Below are positions 25,827 to 35,042 of a DNA stretch of 55,611 bases, in pieces; position 1 is the first letter of the stretch; the number at the start of each line of letters is the position of its first letter. Source of the stretch: Candidatus Cloacimonadota bacterium. Lineage in GTDB: Bacteria > Cloacimonadota > Cloacimonadia > Cloacimonadales > Cloacimonadaceae. The notes beneath the pieces are model-generated. The model was not told the origin of the DNA, did no database searches, and worked only from the letters and a program-made list of their open reading frames with translations. Position numbers and translations under genes: made by a program. The stretch covers positions 1 to 55,611 of the forward strand of contig JAEWNJ010000128.1 in NCBI GenBank assembly GCA_023392795.1, in the 5' to 3' direction.

Positions 25827-27214
25827 TGTTTCCTCAATGTCCAGGTGCTACCTTCGGGACCGTCCTTGATCTCAATGCCCAGAGACATCAGATCATCTCT
25901 GATCTTGTCTGAGACAGCCCATTGTTTAGCAGCCCTGGCTTCTTTCCGGTAGTCTATGATGAGTTCGATCAGCTTCTTACTGATGTCTGGCATTTCCGCT
26001 TCCTTCCGGGCAGGTTCAAGCTCAAAGAAACCCAGTACCTTACCCAGTTTCAGCAGCAGAGCCGCCGCAGCTTCCTGTTCGGTCCGGTTGAGCGATTGAT
26101 CCTTGCATCTGCGGCTGAGATCAAACATCAGAGCGATGGCCCTGGCGGTATTGAAGTCATCATCCATCGCCTCCCGAAACTGCATTTCCACCTCCGGGAT
26201 CCCGGCAGCCGTGCTTTCCCTTTGCTCAAGCGCTTTTACATCAAAGGATTCCAGTGCCTTATGGAAGTTTTGCACTGCTCGATGAGACTCCTCGATCAAC
26301 TCTCTGGTGAAGTCGATAGGGGAGCGGTAATGCTTGGAAAGGAAGAAGAAGCGGATGGCTTCTTTGTCATAGTCTTTCAGGATATCTATGGCAGTGAAGA
26401 AGTTCTTCAAGCTCTTGCTCATCTTCTCTCCGTCAATATTCAGAAAGCCATTGTGCATCCAATAGCGGGCGAGGGGTTTCCCGGTGAGAGCCATGGCCTG
26501 AGCGTTCTCGTTTTCATGATGAGGGAATACGAGGTCGATCCCGCCGCCATGGATATCAAAGCTTTCACCCAGATAGTGTTGACTCATTACCACACATTCG
26601 GTATGCCATCCAGGCCTGCCTTCGCCCCAGGGGCTCTGCCAGATGGGCTCACCCGGTTTGCTCTTTTTCCACAGAGTAAAATCCGCGGCATGCCTTTTAT
26701 TCAGGTTTTCTGCCACCCTGGCGCCTGCCATCTGTTCCTCTATCTGTTTGCCGGAGAGGCTCCCATATTCCTTCAGAGCAGAGGTATCGAAGTAAACATC
26801 CCCGCCGGATTCATAGGCGTAGCCTTTCTTGACCAGGGTGTCGATCAGTTCGATTATCTGAGGCATCATTTCGGTGGCACGGGGCTGGGCGTGGGGTTTC
26901 TTGATACCCAAGGCAGCGCTATCCTCTAAAAAAGCGCTAGCGTATCTATCGGCGATTTCAGAATAGTCCCTGCCCTCATTGATGGCCTTCTCGATGATCT
27001 TATCATCGATATCAGTGATGTTTTGCACATAGGTTACTTCGTAATCAAGGTACTCGAAGTAACGTCGTACTACATCAAAGAAGATGAAAGCGCGGGCGTT
27101 TCCGATGTGAAAATAGTCATATACGGTTGGTCCGCAGGAATAGAGCTTCAGCTTTCCCTGTTCCAGGGGAGCAAAGTCTTCTTTCTTGCGGCTTTGGGTA
27201 TTATAGAGTTTCAT
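25823..27214 (-). CDS. cysS: Cysteinyl-tRNA synthetase
   Basis: A 463-residue class I synthetase that charges tRNA-Cys. It starts KLYNTQSRKKEDF and has the zinc-site Cys in YSCGPTVYDYFHIGNARAF, which also holds the HIGN signature. The second half has WHTECVVMSQHYLG, FPHHENENAQ and the KMSKS motif in GEKMSKSLKNFF. The C-terminal anticodon-binding domain is complete. Length is normal. It lies 11 bases after the C25 protease gene and overlaps the propeller gene by four bases. Confidence 0.96.
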   Translation of the reverse strand: MKLYNTQSRKKEDFAPLEQGKLKLYSCGPTVYDYFHIGNARAFIFFDVVRRYFEYLDYEVTYVQNITDIDDKIIEKAINEGRDYSEIADRYASAFLEDSAALGIKKPHAQPRATEMMPQIIELIDTLVKKGYAYESGGDVYFDTSALKEYGSLSGKQIEEQMAGARVAENLNKRHAADFTLWKKSKPGEPIWQSPWGEGRPGWHTECVVMSQHYLGESFDIHGGGIDLVFPHHENENAQAMALTGKPLARYWMHNGFLNIDGEKMSKSLKNFFTAIDILKDYDKEAIRFFFLSKHYRSPIDFTRELIEESHRAVQNFHKALESFDVKALEQRESTAAGIPEVEMQFREAMDDDFNTARAIALMFDLSRRCKDQSLNRTEQEAAAALLLKLGKVLGFFELEPARKEAEMPDISKKLIELIIDYRKEARAAKQWAVSDKIRDDLMSLGIEIKDGPEGSTWTLRKQ

Positions 27215-27225
27215 CTTTTGTCCAT

Positions 27226-30200
27226 TTATTTATAGATTACCAGTCGTTCTTGCTTTTCCACCGTCTTACCGTTCTGATTTCTTGCTTTCAGACGGACAAA
27301 ATAGGTGTTGTTGGCCAGCTTTGATCCCATCTCATCACGACCGTCATAGGGGATTTTGTTAAAACCTGCTGGTACGCTTTGTTCGATTCTGCGGATGCGG
27401 CGTCCGCTCATGGTGAATACATCGAGCGTTATGTCCGCCGCTTCAGAAATCATGAAGGTTACATACCCATCAGTTTTGATTGGATTGGGGTATATCAGTA
27501 ACTGCTCCAGGGTTATCGCAGAGGATTTATTGGTTACGAAAGAAACCGTCTTTACTGAGGGCAGGTTATGGTTATCAAAGGCGATTAACTGCACACTATG
27601 CGGTCCATCGCTCAAATCCTCCATGGGATAAACCACAGAGCCCATCGTATAGGAATCCTTATCATAATTGAAGTAACTCGTTACTGGAATGGGTTGGAGG
27701 GAGTCATCCAGCACAATGATAATACTGTGCCCCGCGCTTCCTGTCAGGTTGATCCCATTGGCATCGCTGATCCTGGCATACAGAGTAGGGCTACTGCTCA
27801 CAGTATCACCTTCTCTGAAGTCGTAGGAATCCAAATACAGGGATATCTGCGGTGCGCCATCATTGTCTGGTGCTCCAGGCAGTACTTCATCGGAGAGGGA
27901 TAATGGGCTGAAATAGGACAAGTAATCCCTCTTGGTGGCGGCATCCCAATTGTAGGCTGTTACGACTCCGGTACTGCCTGGAATCAGATCATCCGGGATG
28001 AAAAATCCCGCTTGATAATCTGAGTTTACCACGCTGGCCTCGCCCGCGAAGATGCGATTACCGCTTCTGGTTACACTGTGGGTACGTATCGTGTCATGAT
28101 AATGAGAGTCATAGGCTTGCACCAGGGCACTACCTTGCAACCCGGGAGCGCTGAGAGTGCCATTTACAAGTGCCAGATCGCGGGAATGAGCCTGATTAGT
28201 TGCTTCTCCAGCGAGAGAGAAGACCATCGAACTATCTCTGGCGGGAGGGGTGATTCTCAGGTGTGGATCGCCCAGGATTACGTACATTTCATTGTTAGTT
28301 GGATTGCTGGTGTAGCGCATTTTGGCGTCCATCATGGCATATCCCAGGGGGTTGCGATTGTTTAACATGCTGGGCATGAAGTAAGTCATCAGGGCCAAGT
28401 TTGGAACGGCAAAGCTTTTCCTGGTACAGCCAACTGAAGCGATTGCTCCCCGATTATCCAGTAAAACACTCTTTTGCCCCAGACTCTCATAAGCCCAATG
28501 ATCAAACCATGATACTTCGCAGGAAGCTGTAATGAACAGTGGTAACATGTCCGGATTTTGGAAGCGTCCCATATCTGTTGCGCCAGTCATATAGTTTTGC
28601 ATACCCAGTACATCAATGGATCCGTGTCCCACATAGTAAAAGAGCAGTTTCCCTTCATTGATTTGTTTAAACACATCGTCCCTGACCTTGGGTTTGTTTA
28701 GAAACTGGTCGTAGTCGTAATCTTCGGCAAATATCTTTGTGTTCGAAATGGAGGGGTGAATCAGGTTGGAGAGGGTTTGCAGATCTAATGTATGCTGGTA
28801 TTCATCGGTATTGGGACCGTTCATGAAATCATCGGCCAGAGTGACGATGCTATTGCGCCAGTATCCAGGCTTGGGATTCTGAGTATAGTTTCGGAAGTTG
28901 CTCAGCATGGTGGTAAGTTCCGTAGTATTCCTCACGGGATACCGGCCAATCATGATCTCTGGGTAGTTTATGGTATTTATCATGGCGAAATAATCATCAG
29001 ACACATTGGGAGTAGGCGTCAATGGTGTCTGATAGACCATGATCTGGTTTTTGGGTGCTGCAACGCCGGAGTAGTTTCGCCAATCCAGAGTTCCCAGACC
29101 TAGCAGCACCAGTGATTGTATCTTTGGCGCAGGAGCATTGTAGTAAAGGTATCTTACATACTGCCTGATGGCAGCGGGATCTGGATGTCCACCGGTGAAA
29201 TGGTTGAAGATATCTTCTTGCAGCACCACTTTGGTACTCAGAGACCAATTTTGCTCATACATCTGTGCCAATTGTTCCGCTTGAGGCTGGAAAGCCTCAG
29301 GAGTTACGATAACCGTCTGGATGGGCGTTGTGGGATTTGTCAGGACGGCAGGAGTAACCCTCTGCGCGCTTACTGGAGCGTACAATTCGCCGGCTCTGCT
29401 AACGTAAAAGCTTTGTGCTTCTGCATCCGCGACGACAAAGCTAAAGCCTCCATTAGTGACATCGTATGGCATCATGCTCACATTGTAATCGTCACGCACT
29501 GCATAGATGCTCATGTTATCGCTTGCTCCGCTGAAGATAAACTTCTGGCCCTGGCTTGAGAAGCTGTTCACACGGAATTGAGCATTGGTCTTGACCAGCT
29601 TACGGTTGTAGGTAATCCGGTAGTAGTCCAGTAGCAGATTGTCCTGAGTATTATTACGGTTTATCCGGAACTTGATGCGATTGGTTCCCGCAATCAAAGC
29701 TGTGGTATCTATGGTTGCTTCATATACCGAAGTGGCGTACCAGGTGAAATTCTGACTATGATTGGGGGCGTGTTGCGGAACGTCATTCACCAGGATGTTC
29801 ATAGTATGCATAAGACCGGAGCCTAGACTTTCCTGCTGCATCCTGATTGCCAGAGTGTTCTCCGGAGATGGCAGTAAATCAGGCAGATTAACTTCCATGG
29901 TGTAGTCTGTAGTTGTCCGTCCTGCCATTAGGGTCATGAACCACTGCAGACCAACCGGTACCCGGCGATGAGTCTCCTCTTCCACGTGAACTACTTCCCG
30001 ATGATAATTATACTCCTTACTCCAGTTTTGGGTAGCAGTCTCAGTGTTCATACGTAGGGGATTGCCGGGAAAGTCTCCAGCGAATGTGAGCCAATAAACT
30101 CGGTTGTGAGAGTAAGGATTGTGATACATTGTATTTGGTTGCAAGGGATGCTCGCTCTGGATCTGGAGCCCATCATTATTCTCCCACCCCGTGCGGTCAG

Positions 30201-31101
30201 CACCGTAGAATACCACATAATCGCCGGAGTCAAAGTTGCCGTCAGCTTCTCCGACCACATGGATGGGGATTTCTTTAAACTCATGACCGGGATTGGGTGA
30301 AAAATTCACGGTAGCGCCTGTAGTACTGAACATCCGGATGCTTCGGGGATCAATCTCCGCCAAGGGGAATCCGTTTAGGTGCGATTGATTGATGCGATAC
30401 ATACCCGGTTTGTCCGTTTCGACCTTTAACCACCAGGGAGAGAGGCTGAAATCAGCATGATTCACTACCGCGCGTTGCTGTTCCTGCCAGTACCGGGCGT
30501 CGTCTCCATTCAGCATCTGGTCGAGGACCATCTGAGCAAGGGGGTCCGCTGTGGGCGGACTTTTTTGCTGGGTGTTGCCCTTCAGGGTGATCTTGATCAG
30601 AGCTGATGTAGTCAGTCTAATCTGGTTCATCCCGTCGTAGCTGAAGGGGTGGATGACAATTGGGATGAATGGATGGGAGCGGAATATGTGTTTTCCCCGA
30701 CTGCTTAACAACTGCCCTGCAGAGGTATTATATAGCGATTCATCGGCTTCATAACGATAGGCAGACATGCCATCCTCGTTTTCCACGTATGGTACTGGCT
30801 CAATGCGCTTGTTTAATGAAATATCTTTGGTTGAGGAGGTTATCACGCTGAATGTGGCATCGCCATCAGGTGGTACCCCTATCTTGAATTCATAAGAGGG
30901 CAGGGATGGGGCCCCAGACTGTTCGGGGTAACCAGCTCCGGTCAGGATTACACGTGTGTAGTCTTCCGATTCTATCAGTTCATAATCATCAATCAGGAAT
31001 TCTACAGTCAGGCTATTGCCGGTCTGTTCGATAACCCTGACTCCAGCAGTGAGCCCAAGCGCTAGCATAAGCAGCGCTGATATCAGTAGCGCGCGTCTCA
31101 T
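27226..31101 (-). CDS. Gingipain-family C25 protease with type IX sorting domain (PorU-like)
   Basis: A 1291-residue secreted protein. A signal peptide (LLISALLMLALGLTAG) is followed by a long N-terminal region resembling that of PorU/gingipain precursors. The C25 cysteine protease domain has catalytic His826 in FYYVGHGSIDV and Cys861 in FITASCEVSWFD. The 35-residue spacing resembles that of gingipain R. The last about 85 residues form a type IX C-terminal sorting domain (LLIYPNPIKTDGYVTF, FTMSGRRIRRIE, NNTYFVRLKARN). PorU is the sortase that cleaves such signals in type IX secretion. Without the rest of the machinery in this window, sortase and plain secreted protease cannot be separated. 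It overlaps the OadG-like gene by four bases. Confidence 0.88.
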   Translation of the reverse strand: MRRALLISALLMLALGLTAGVRVIEQTGNSLTVEFLIDDYELIESEDYTRVILTGAGYPEQSGAPSLPSYEFKIGVPPDGDATFSVITSSTKDISLNKRIEPVPYVENEDGMSAYRYEADESLYNTSAGQLLSSRGKHIFRSHPFIPIVIHPFSYDGMNQIRLTTSALIKITLKGNTQQKSPPTADPLAQMVLDQMLNGDDARYWQEQQRAVVNHADFSLSPWWLKVETDKPGMYRINQSHLNGFPLAEIDPRSIRMFSTTGATVNFSPNPGHEFKEIPIHVVGEADGNFDSGDYVVFYGADRTGWENNDGLQIQSEHPLQPNTMYHNPYSHNRVYWLTFAGDFPGNPLRMNTETATQNWSKEYNYHREVVHVEEETHRRVPVGLQWFMTLMAGRTTTDYTMEVNLPDLLPSPENTLAIRMQQESLGSGLMHTMNILVNDVPQHAPNHSQNFTWYATSVYEATIDTTALIAGTNRIKFRINRNNTQDNLLLDYYRITYNRKLVKTNAQFRVNSFSSQGQKFIFSGASDNMSIYAVRDDYNVSMMPYDVTNGGFSFVVADAEAQSFYVSRAGELYAPVSAQRVTPAVLTNPTTPIQTVIVTPEAFQPQAEQLAQMYEQNWSLSTKVVLQEDIFNHFTGGHPDPAAIRQYVRYLYYNAPAPKIQSLVLLGLGTLDWRNYSGVAAPKNQIMVYQTPLTPTPNVSDDYFAMINTINYPEIMIGRYPVRNTTELTTMLSNFRNYTQNPKPGYWRNSIVTLADDFMNGPNTDEYQHTLDLQTLSNLIHPSISNTKIFAEDYDYDQFLNKPKVRDDVFKQINEGKLLFYYVGHGSIDVLGMQNYMTGATDMGRFQNPDMLPLFITASCEVSWFDHWAYESLGQKSVLLDNRGAIASVGCTRKSFAVPNLALMTYFMPSMLNNRNPLGYAMMDAKMRYTSNPTNNEMYVILGDPHLRITPPARDSSMVFSLAGEATNQAHSRDLALVNGTLSAPGLQGSALVQAYDSHYHDTIRTHSVTRSGNRIFAGEASVVNSDYQAGFFIPDDLIPGSTGVVTAYNWDAATKRDYLSYFSPLSLSDEVLPGAPDNDGAPQISLYLDSYDFREGDTVSSSPTLYARISDANGINLTGSAGHSIIIVLDDSLQPIPVTSYFNYDKDSYTMGSVVYPMEDLSDGPHSVQLIAFDNHNLPSVKTVSFVTNKSSAITLEQLLIYPNPIKTDGYVTFMISEAADITLDVFTMSGRRIRRIEQSVPAGFNKIPYDGRDEMGSKLANNTYFVRLKARNQNGKTVEKQERLVIYK

Positions 31102-31250
31102 TGATCGCTCTTTGTGGTAAAGATCTTCTCCAGTGAATAGATTAAAGCGTAGAATATCCCCATGAATATGAATATTCCAAGCATGCCCTGGCCCATTATC
31201 CAGAGCGAGTACTGCACGTCGATGGCACTGAGTAAACTTATGTGTAACAT
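31098..31250 (-). CDS. Small OadG-like membrane subunit
   Basis: A 50-residue single-helix protein starting at the ATG at 31250, with GAGG five bases upstream. A longer reading frame into rlmH is not supported. Its core, SLWIMGQGMLGIFIFMGIFY, resembles the N-terminal helix of the gamma subunit (OadG) of sodium-pumping decarboxylases, and small OadG-related proteins of this size are known. No alpha or beta decarboxylase subunit is encoded in the window. It may serve a pump encoded elsewhere. It overlaps the C25 gene by four bases and follows rlmH by 11. Confidence 0.55.
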   Translation of the reverse strand: MLHISLLSAIDVQYSLWIMGQGMLGIFIFMGIFYALIYSLEKIFTTKSDQ

Positions 31251-31261
31251 ATCTTCCTCAT

Positions 31262-31726
31262 TCAAATGTGGTAACTGCGACCACTTGTTATCATCATAGC
31301 CCGATATAGCTGCTCGATCAGGATCAGGCGGGCCATGCGGTGGGTGAAAGTAAAGCGTGACAGACTGAGGCATAGGTCGGCGCGCTGTTTGATCTCTTCG
31401 GACGTGCCGTAAACTCCGCCTATCACAAATACGATTCTCTTTCCATTGTAAATATTAGTCAGATATCGGGCAAACTCAAGTGAGCTTTTTTCCTCCCCTT
31501 TTTCGTCCAACAATACTACCAAATCGTCCTGTTCCAGCTTTGCCAGGATCAGGGCACTTTCTTTTTCTATCACCTTTCCAGATGTCCCAGCGTGCTTGAT
31601 GCTGACATCCGGCAGTTGCAAAATATCCAGCTTACAAAAAGGTCCAAGTCGTTTGACATATTCATCTATCCCCGCGCTGAGCCAGGCATCTTTATCCTTG
31701 CCGAGACAGATGATTCTAAGGTTCAT
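31262..31726 (-). CDS. rlmH: 23S rRNA (pseudouridine1915-N3)-methyltransferase
   Basis: A 154-residue SPOUT methyltransferase that methylates pseudouridine 1915 in helix 69 of 23S rRNA. Diagnostic blocks are VVLLDEKGEEKSSLEFA, FVIGGVYGTSEEIK (the knot, usually GGxxG) and FTHRMARLILIEQLYRA, ending GRSYHI (usually PYHK/YHH). Length is typical (about 155). It abuts ptb with no gap. Assignment is secure. Confidence 0.94.
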   Translation of the reverse strand: MNLRIICLGKDKDAWLSAGIDEYVKRLGPFCKLDILQLPDVSIKHAGTSGKVIEKESALILAKLEQDDLVVLLDEKGEEKSSLEFARYLTNIYNGKRIVFVIGGVYGTSEEIKQRADLCLSLSRFTFTHRMARLILIEQLYRAMMITSGRSYHI

Positions 31727-32626
31727 TTATTGCATAGTAACCAATGCTAGCGCCATGCAGAGCATCTTGGTCTCCCCGTCATCCGCTCTGGACGGGATCA
31801 AGATGGGGGCTTTTGTTCCCATCACCACATGCGCCACGCGGTACTTACAATAGTAAGTGAGCATCTTGCCGAAGATATTGCCGGCTTCGATGTTTGGCAC
31901 CACAAAGATGTCTGCCATTCCGCCCACAGGACTGCTGATACCTTTTATCTTCGCGGCATTAATGTCCACTGCGTTATCGAAAGCCATGGGGCCTTCCACA
32001 ATGCACCCGGGGATCTGACCCCGCTCATTCATCTTGGCCAGCAGAGCGGCATCCATTGTGGCGGGCATTTTGGGATTCACGGCTTCTATTGCCGATATTA
32101 CTGCAACTTTGGGCATGGGGTTTTCCAGAGCATGCCCCACGGCAACCGCATTCTTCAGGATGGCCAGCTTTTCACTCAGTTCGGGAAGGATATTGATGCC
32201 GCCATCGGTCATCAGACGCAATCCATCAGGATGCTCATAAGCCAGGACGTCTGAGATTACGTCGCTTTGGCGCAGACCGTGTTCTTTGTCCAGCACTGCT
32301 TTCAGCAGCATCCCCGTATCGGTCTTGCCTTTCAAAATGATGTTTGCCCTGCCTTCGCGTACGGCCGCTACCGAGGCTTTAGCCGCTTTTACCAGGTCAA
32401 GACCGGTATCAATGATCTCGAAACTCTTGATCATATCAGGAGCCATCTTTTCCAGGAGCTGTAAGATACCGGATTTATCTCCCACCAGTAAGCTTTCTGC
32501 CACACCCTCGCGTTTGGCCAGGATCGCGGCATCTAAAGCGCTTTCGGTTTGCGCTGCTGCGATCACAGCGGTTCCACGGGGAGCAAGCTTCACTTTTTGC
32601 ATCAGTTCATCAAAGTTCTTGATCAT
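31727..32626 (-). CDS. ptb: Phosphate acyltransferase (phosphate butyryltransferase type)
   Basis: A 299-residue enzyme of the PTA/PTB family that converts acyl-CoA plus phosphate to acyl phosphate. Blocks include NIILKGKTDTGMLLKAV, LAYEHPDGLRLMTDGGIN, CIVEGPMAFDNAVD and NIEAGNIFGKMLTYY. The length fits Ptb, not the longer Pta. In amino-acid fermenters it pairs with a butyrate-type kinase to make ATP from branched or straight acyl-CoAs produced by 2-oxoacid:ferredoxin oxidoreductases such as the one at 54060-55611. No kinase gene is adjacent. It follows the sigma factor gene by 15 bases. Confidence 0.88.
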   Translation of the reverse strand: MIKNFDELMQKVKLAPRGTAVIAAAQTESALDAAILAKREGVAESLLVGDKSGILQLLEKMAPDMIKSFEIIDTGLDLVKAAKASVAAVREGRANIILKGKTDTGMLLKAVLDKEHGLRQSDVISDVLAYEHPDGLRLMTDGGINILPELSEKLAILKNAVAVGHALENPMPKVAVISAIEAVNPKMPATMDAALLAKMNERGQIPGCIVEGPMAFDNAVDINAAKIKGISSPVGGMADIFVVPNIEAGNIFGKMLTYYCKYRVAHVVMGTKAPILIPSRADDGETKMLCMALALVTMQ

Positions 32627-32641
32627 TATTTGTTAGCTCCT

Positions 32642-33529
32642 TTAATACTCGTACTTTTCCATAAACTCATCTACGAAAGCATCCTCTTCTGGCTTCATGG
32701 CCACCAGGATCTTCTTCAAGGCTTCTTTTTGGATTTGGCGCACGCGTTCGCGGGAGAGCCCCATCACTTCGGCTATTTGGGCGAAGTTCTTGCTTTCCTG
32801 CTTGTCATTGAGGCCAAAATATGTTCTGATGATCTCAGCCTCCCGCTTCTCCAATTTGTCAATGGCATTGTGAATACGGCTATGCAGACGATCCTGTTCA
32901 TAACGCTGTTGGGGGTCCAGAGTATCTTTGTCTTCCATCATGTCCTTGGTGGAGAAACTTTGATAATCACCAGCCACCATAATGTCGTCAAAGGAAGAGG
33001 TCTCGGGGATTTGGTCCCTCAGCATATCTATGGATTTCTCAGTGATATTTAGCTTATCCGCCAATTCCTCATTGGAAGCGGCCTTACCGGTTTCGGAATA
33101 ATAACGCTCCTGGGTAGCTTTGATGCGATGCGCGGTACTGGATTTACCCAGAGGTACACGGATCAGGGAGGATTTTTCCGATACCGCGAGCATGATGCGC
33201 TGCTTGATCCACCAGATGGCATACGAAATCAGCTTGATGTCTTTGTCGGGATCGAATTTTTCGATTGCTCTGATCAGCCCGATATTCCCTTCACTGATCA
33301 GTTCGGATAGTGATAGACCGCGGTTTTGGTATCTCGCGGCTATTTTTACCACAAACTTCAGATTTGCCTGGATCAGCCTGTTCATAGCCTCGGGATCTCC
33401 GTTTCTGGCCTTTATCCCCAGCTCATGTTCTTCCTCACGGGATAGTGCCTTGTACTTGGATATCTCTGCCAGATACGTCTGCAGGGCTTTATCGGCAAAT
33501 ACACTCTCTCGTTTCTGTCCTCGATACAT
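32642..33529 (-). CDS. RNA polymerase sigma-70 family factor (RpoD/SigA-like)
   Basis: A 295-residue sigma factor with regions 1.2 (LQTYLAEISKYKALSREEEH), 2 (LKFVVKIAARYQNRGLSLSE, ISYAIWWIKQRIM), 3 and 4 (GLSRERVRQIQKEALKKI). Region 1.1 and the long non-conserved insert are missing, as in the primary sigma factors of Bacteroidota. It could be the housekeeping factor of this organism or a close paralogue. It is co-directional with the LysM/M23 gene (10-base gap) and ptb. Confidence 0.9.
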   Translation of the reverse strand: MYRGQKRESVFADKALQTYLAEISKYKALSREEEHELGIKARNGDPEAMNRLIQANLKFVVKIAARYQNRGLSLSELISEGNIGLIRAIEKFDPDKDIKLISYAIWWIKQRIMLAVSEKSSLIRVPLGKSSTAHRIKATQERYYSETGKAASNEELADKLNITEKSIDMLRDQIPETSSFDDIMVAGDYQSFSTKDMMEDKDTLDPQQRYEQDRLHSRIHNAIDKLEKREAEIIRTYFGLNDKQESKNFAQIAEVMGLSRERVRQIQKEALKKILVAMKPEEDAFVDEFMEKYEY

Positions 33530-33539
33530 AGATTACGTC

Positions 33540-34670
33540 CTAATTCAGCGGCAAAACCTTGCGGGGATTGATTGCCTTACCCTTGATGCGATACTCAAAA
33601 TGCAAATGCGGACCGGTGGCATTACCAGTGGAGCCGATCGTGGCTATCTGCTGTCCCCGGGTCACCTTATCACCCACACTAACCAGGTTTTTCTCGTTGT
33701 GTGCGTACACGGTCATTATAAAATCCGGATGCTCCAGTACCACCACGTTTCCATAGGCTCCCTGAACTCCGGAATAAACCACAGTGCCATCCAGAACGGC
33801 GTAAATCGGTGTGCCGGTTTTCGCGCCCAGATCTATCCCCTTGTGCGGCCTGCCATTGCGTAAGCCATATTCCGAGAGAATCTTGGCTTCCACCGGCATT
33901 ATCAGATCAGTTCTCACCTTATCCATTTTCATCAGCTCTTCTTCGGTGATGGAGGGACGAAAAGTCTGACTGCCAGCAGGTCTGGGATTGCCTGCCAGAT
34001 ACAGTTTTTGTCCCACCGAGATATCATTTGAGCTTAGCGAATTGATGCGTTTCAGTTCGTCCACGCTGATGTTGTTTTCACGGGAGATCTTAAAGAGAGT
34101 ATCTTTGGGCTGCACGATGTAAACTTTCTCGATTACTACAGTGTCCGGTTCTGCCGTTGTGCTGATCACTGGTTGATCGGAATCAAACTGCGGTTTCAAG
34201 GCAGCCGCCTCTGGCAATTCACCGGGGTCCTGAACATAAACCCTTTGCCCGGGATAAATCGCCACCGATGCGTTTTCAAAGTTGTTCCACTTCAAGAGCT
34301 CGTCCATGCTGATATCATGGCTTTTGGCAATGCGGTACAGGTTATCTCCGCGCTTGATCGTATATTGTTTCTGAGTGCTGGGAGTGATGTTGGGTACATC
34401 GGCGGGTGCAACGCTTTCTTCAGCAGGAGGTTTCTTTGGGGCAGGCGCTGCTTTTTTGATGATCAATTTTTGCCCGATGGATAGCGACGAACCGCTCATG
34501 TTATTGAGATTTTGGATGGATTGAACGCTAACCCCGTACCTGCGGCTGAGCGCGTACAGGGTATCGCCTTTTTTTACTCGATGTATCACATCCTGGGCTG
34601 ATGCTAATAGTGGTAAAACCACCATGGCAACCAGCATCAGTGAGCGCAATTTATCTAATCTCAAAATCAT
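33540..34670 (-). CDS. LysM/M23 peptidase (NlpD/EnvC-like)
   Basis: A 376-residue exported protein. A signal peptide (LRSLMLVAMVVLPLLASAQ) precedes three LysM domains (about 27-72, 104-152, 177-222), separated by Pro/Ala-rich linkers. A C-terminal M23 domain follows (about 268-372). The LysM domains bind peptidoglycan; HRVKKGDTLYALSRRYGVSV is the first. The M23 zinc motifs are HKGIDLGAKTG and HLHFE, both intact, so it should be an active endopeptidase and not a degenerate EnvC-type activator. It overlaps the acylphosphatase gene by 20 bases. Likely role: cell-wall remodelling or separation. Confidence 0.92.
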   Translation of the reverse strand: MILRLDKLRSLMLVAMVVLPLLASAQDVIHRVKKGDTLYALSRRYGVSVQSIQNLNNMSGSSLSIGQKLIIKKAAPAPKKPPAEESVAPADVPNITPSTQKQYTIKRGDNLYRIAKSHDISMDELLKWNNFENASVAIYPGQRVYVQDPGELPEAAALKPQFDSDQPVISTTAEPDTVVIEKVYIVQPKDTLFKISRENNISVDELKRINSLSSNDISVGQKLYLAGNPRPAGSQTFRPSITEEELMKMDKVRTDLIMPVEAKILSEYGLRNGRPHKGIDLGAKTGTPIYAVLDGTVVYSGVQGAYGNVVVLEHPDFIMTVYAHNEKNLVSVGDKVTRGQQIATIGSTGNATGPHLHFEYRIKGKAINPRKVLPLN

Positions 34671-34920
34671 GATATCTATTTTCGGAATCCAATTTCTGAA
34701 TGTCCAGCTTGCTTACCCGGGAATACGAATTCCCCAAGCTTACAAGCCGGCAAAAGCTCTCAAAAGCGCGTTCTTCCGCTTCGGCAAGGATATAAACCGT
34801 GCCATCTGACAGGTTTTTAACGAAACCGAATACGTCCAGCTTTTCAGCGCAGTGTCGTACATAATAACGAAATCCGACACCCTGGACGCGACCGAATACT
34901 GTGATCTCCCATCGCGGCAT
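34651..34920 (-). CDS. acyP: Acylphosphatase
   Basis: An 89-residue acylphosphatase that hydrolyses acyl phosphates such as acetyl or butyryl phosphate. The anion-binding signature GRVQGVGFRYYV gives the catalytic Arg18, and VKNLSDGTV gives the catalytic Asn36. The spacing matches human acylphosphatase (Arg23/Asn41). It is the first gene of the ten-gene minus-strand run, 18 bases after the predicted transcription start. It shares a transcript with ptb, whose product is an acyl phosphate. Confidence 0.93.
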   Translation of the reverse strand: MPRWEITVFGRVQGVGFRYYVRHCAEKLDVFGFVKNLSDGTVYILAEAEERAFESFCRLVSLGNSYSRVSKLDIQKLDSENRYHDFEIR

Positions 34921-34944
34921 AATAACTCTCTTTAGCTTTCGGAT

Positions 34945-34973
34945 CTTTATATTTCAAAGCTTGATATTTGTCA
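34945..34973 (-). promoter_or_regulatory. Strong sigma-70-type promoter of the acyP-to-kinase run
   Basis: On the minus strand, TTGACA (34973-34968), a 17-base spacer and TATAAA (34950-34945) lie just upstream of acyP (34920). Five of six -10 bases and all -35 bases match consensus. An inverted repeat AGCTTGA-N6-TCAAGCT (34958-34977) overlaps the -35 and could be an operator. Confidence 0.8.
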
Positions 34974-35042
34974 AGCTAAACGACCATATGTCCACCGTTT
35001 TTTTCCCCTCCTTGCCAATTCCCGGCTTCCCTCGCTTTTCAA

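Noticed and set aside
25922..26929. 335-codon open frame on the plus strand opposite cysS
   Set aside because: Lies wholly antisense to a well-conserved cysS; composition is that of a shadow frame and there is no ribosome site.
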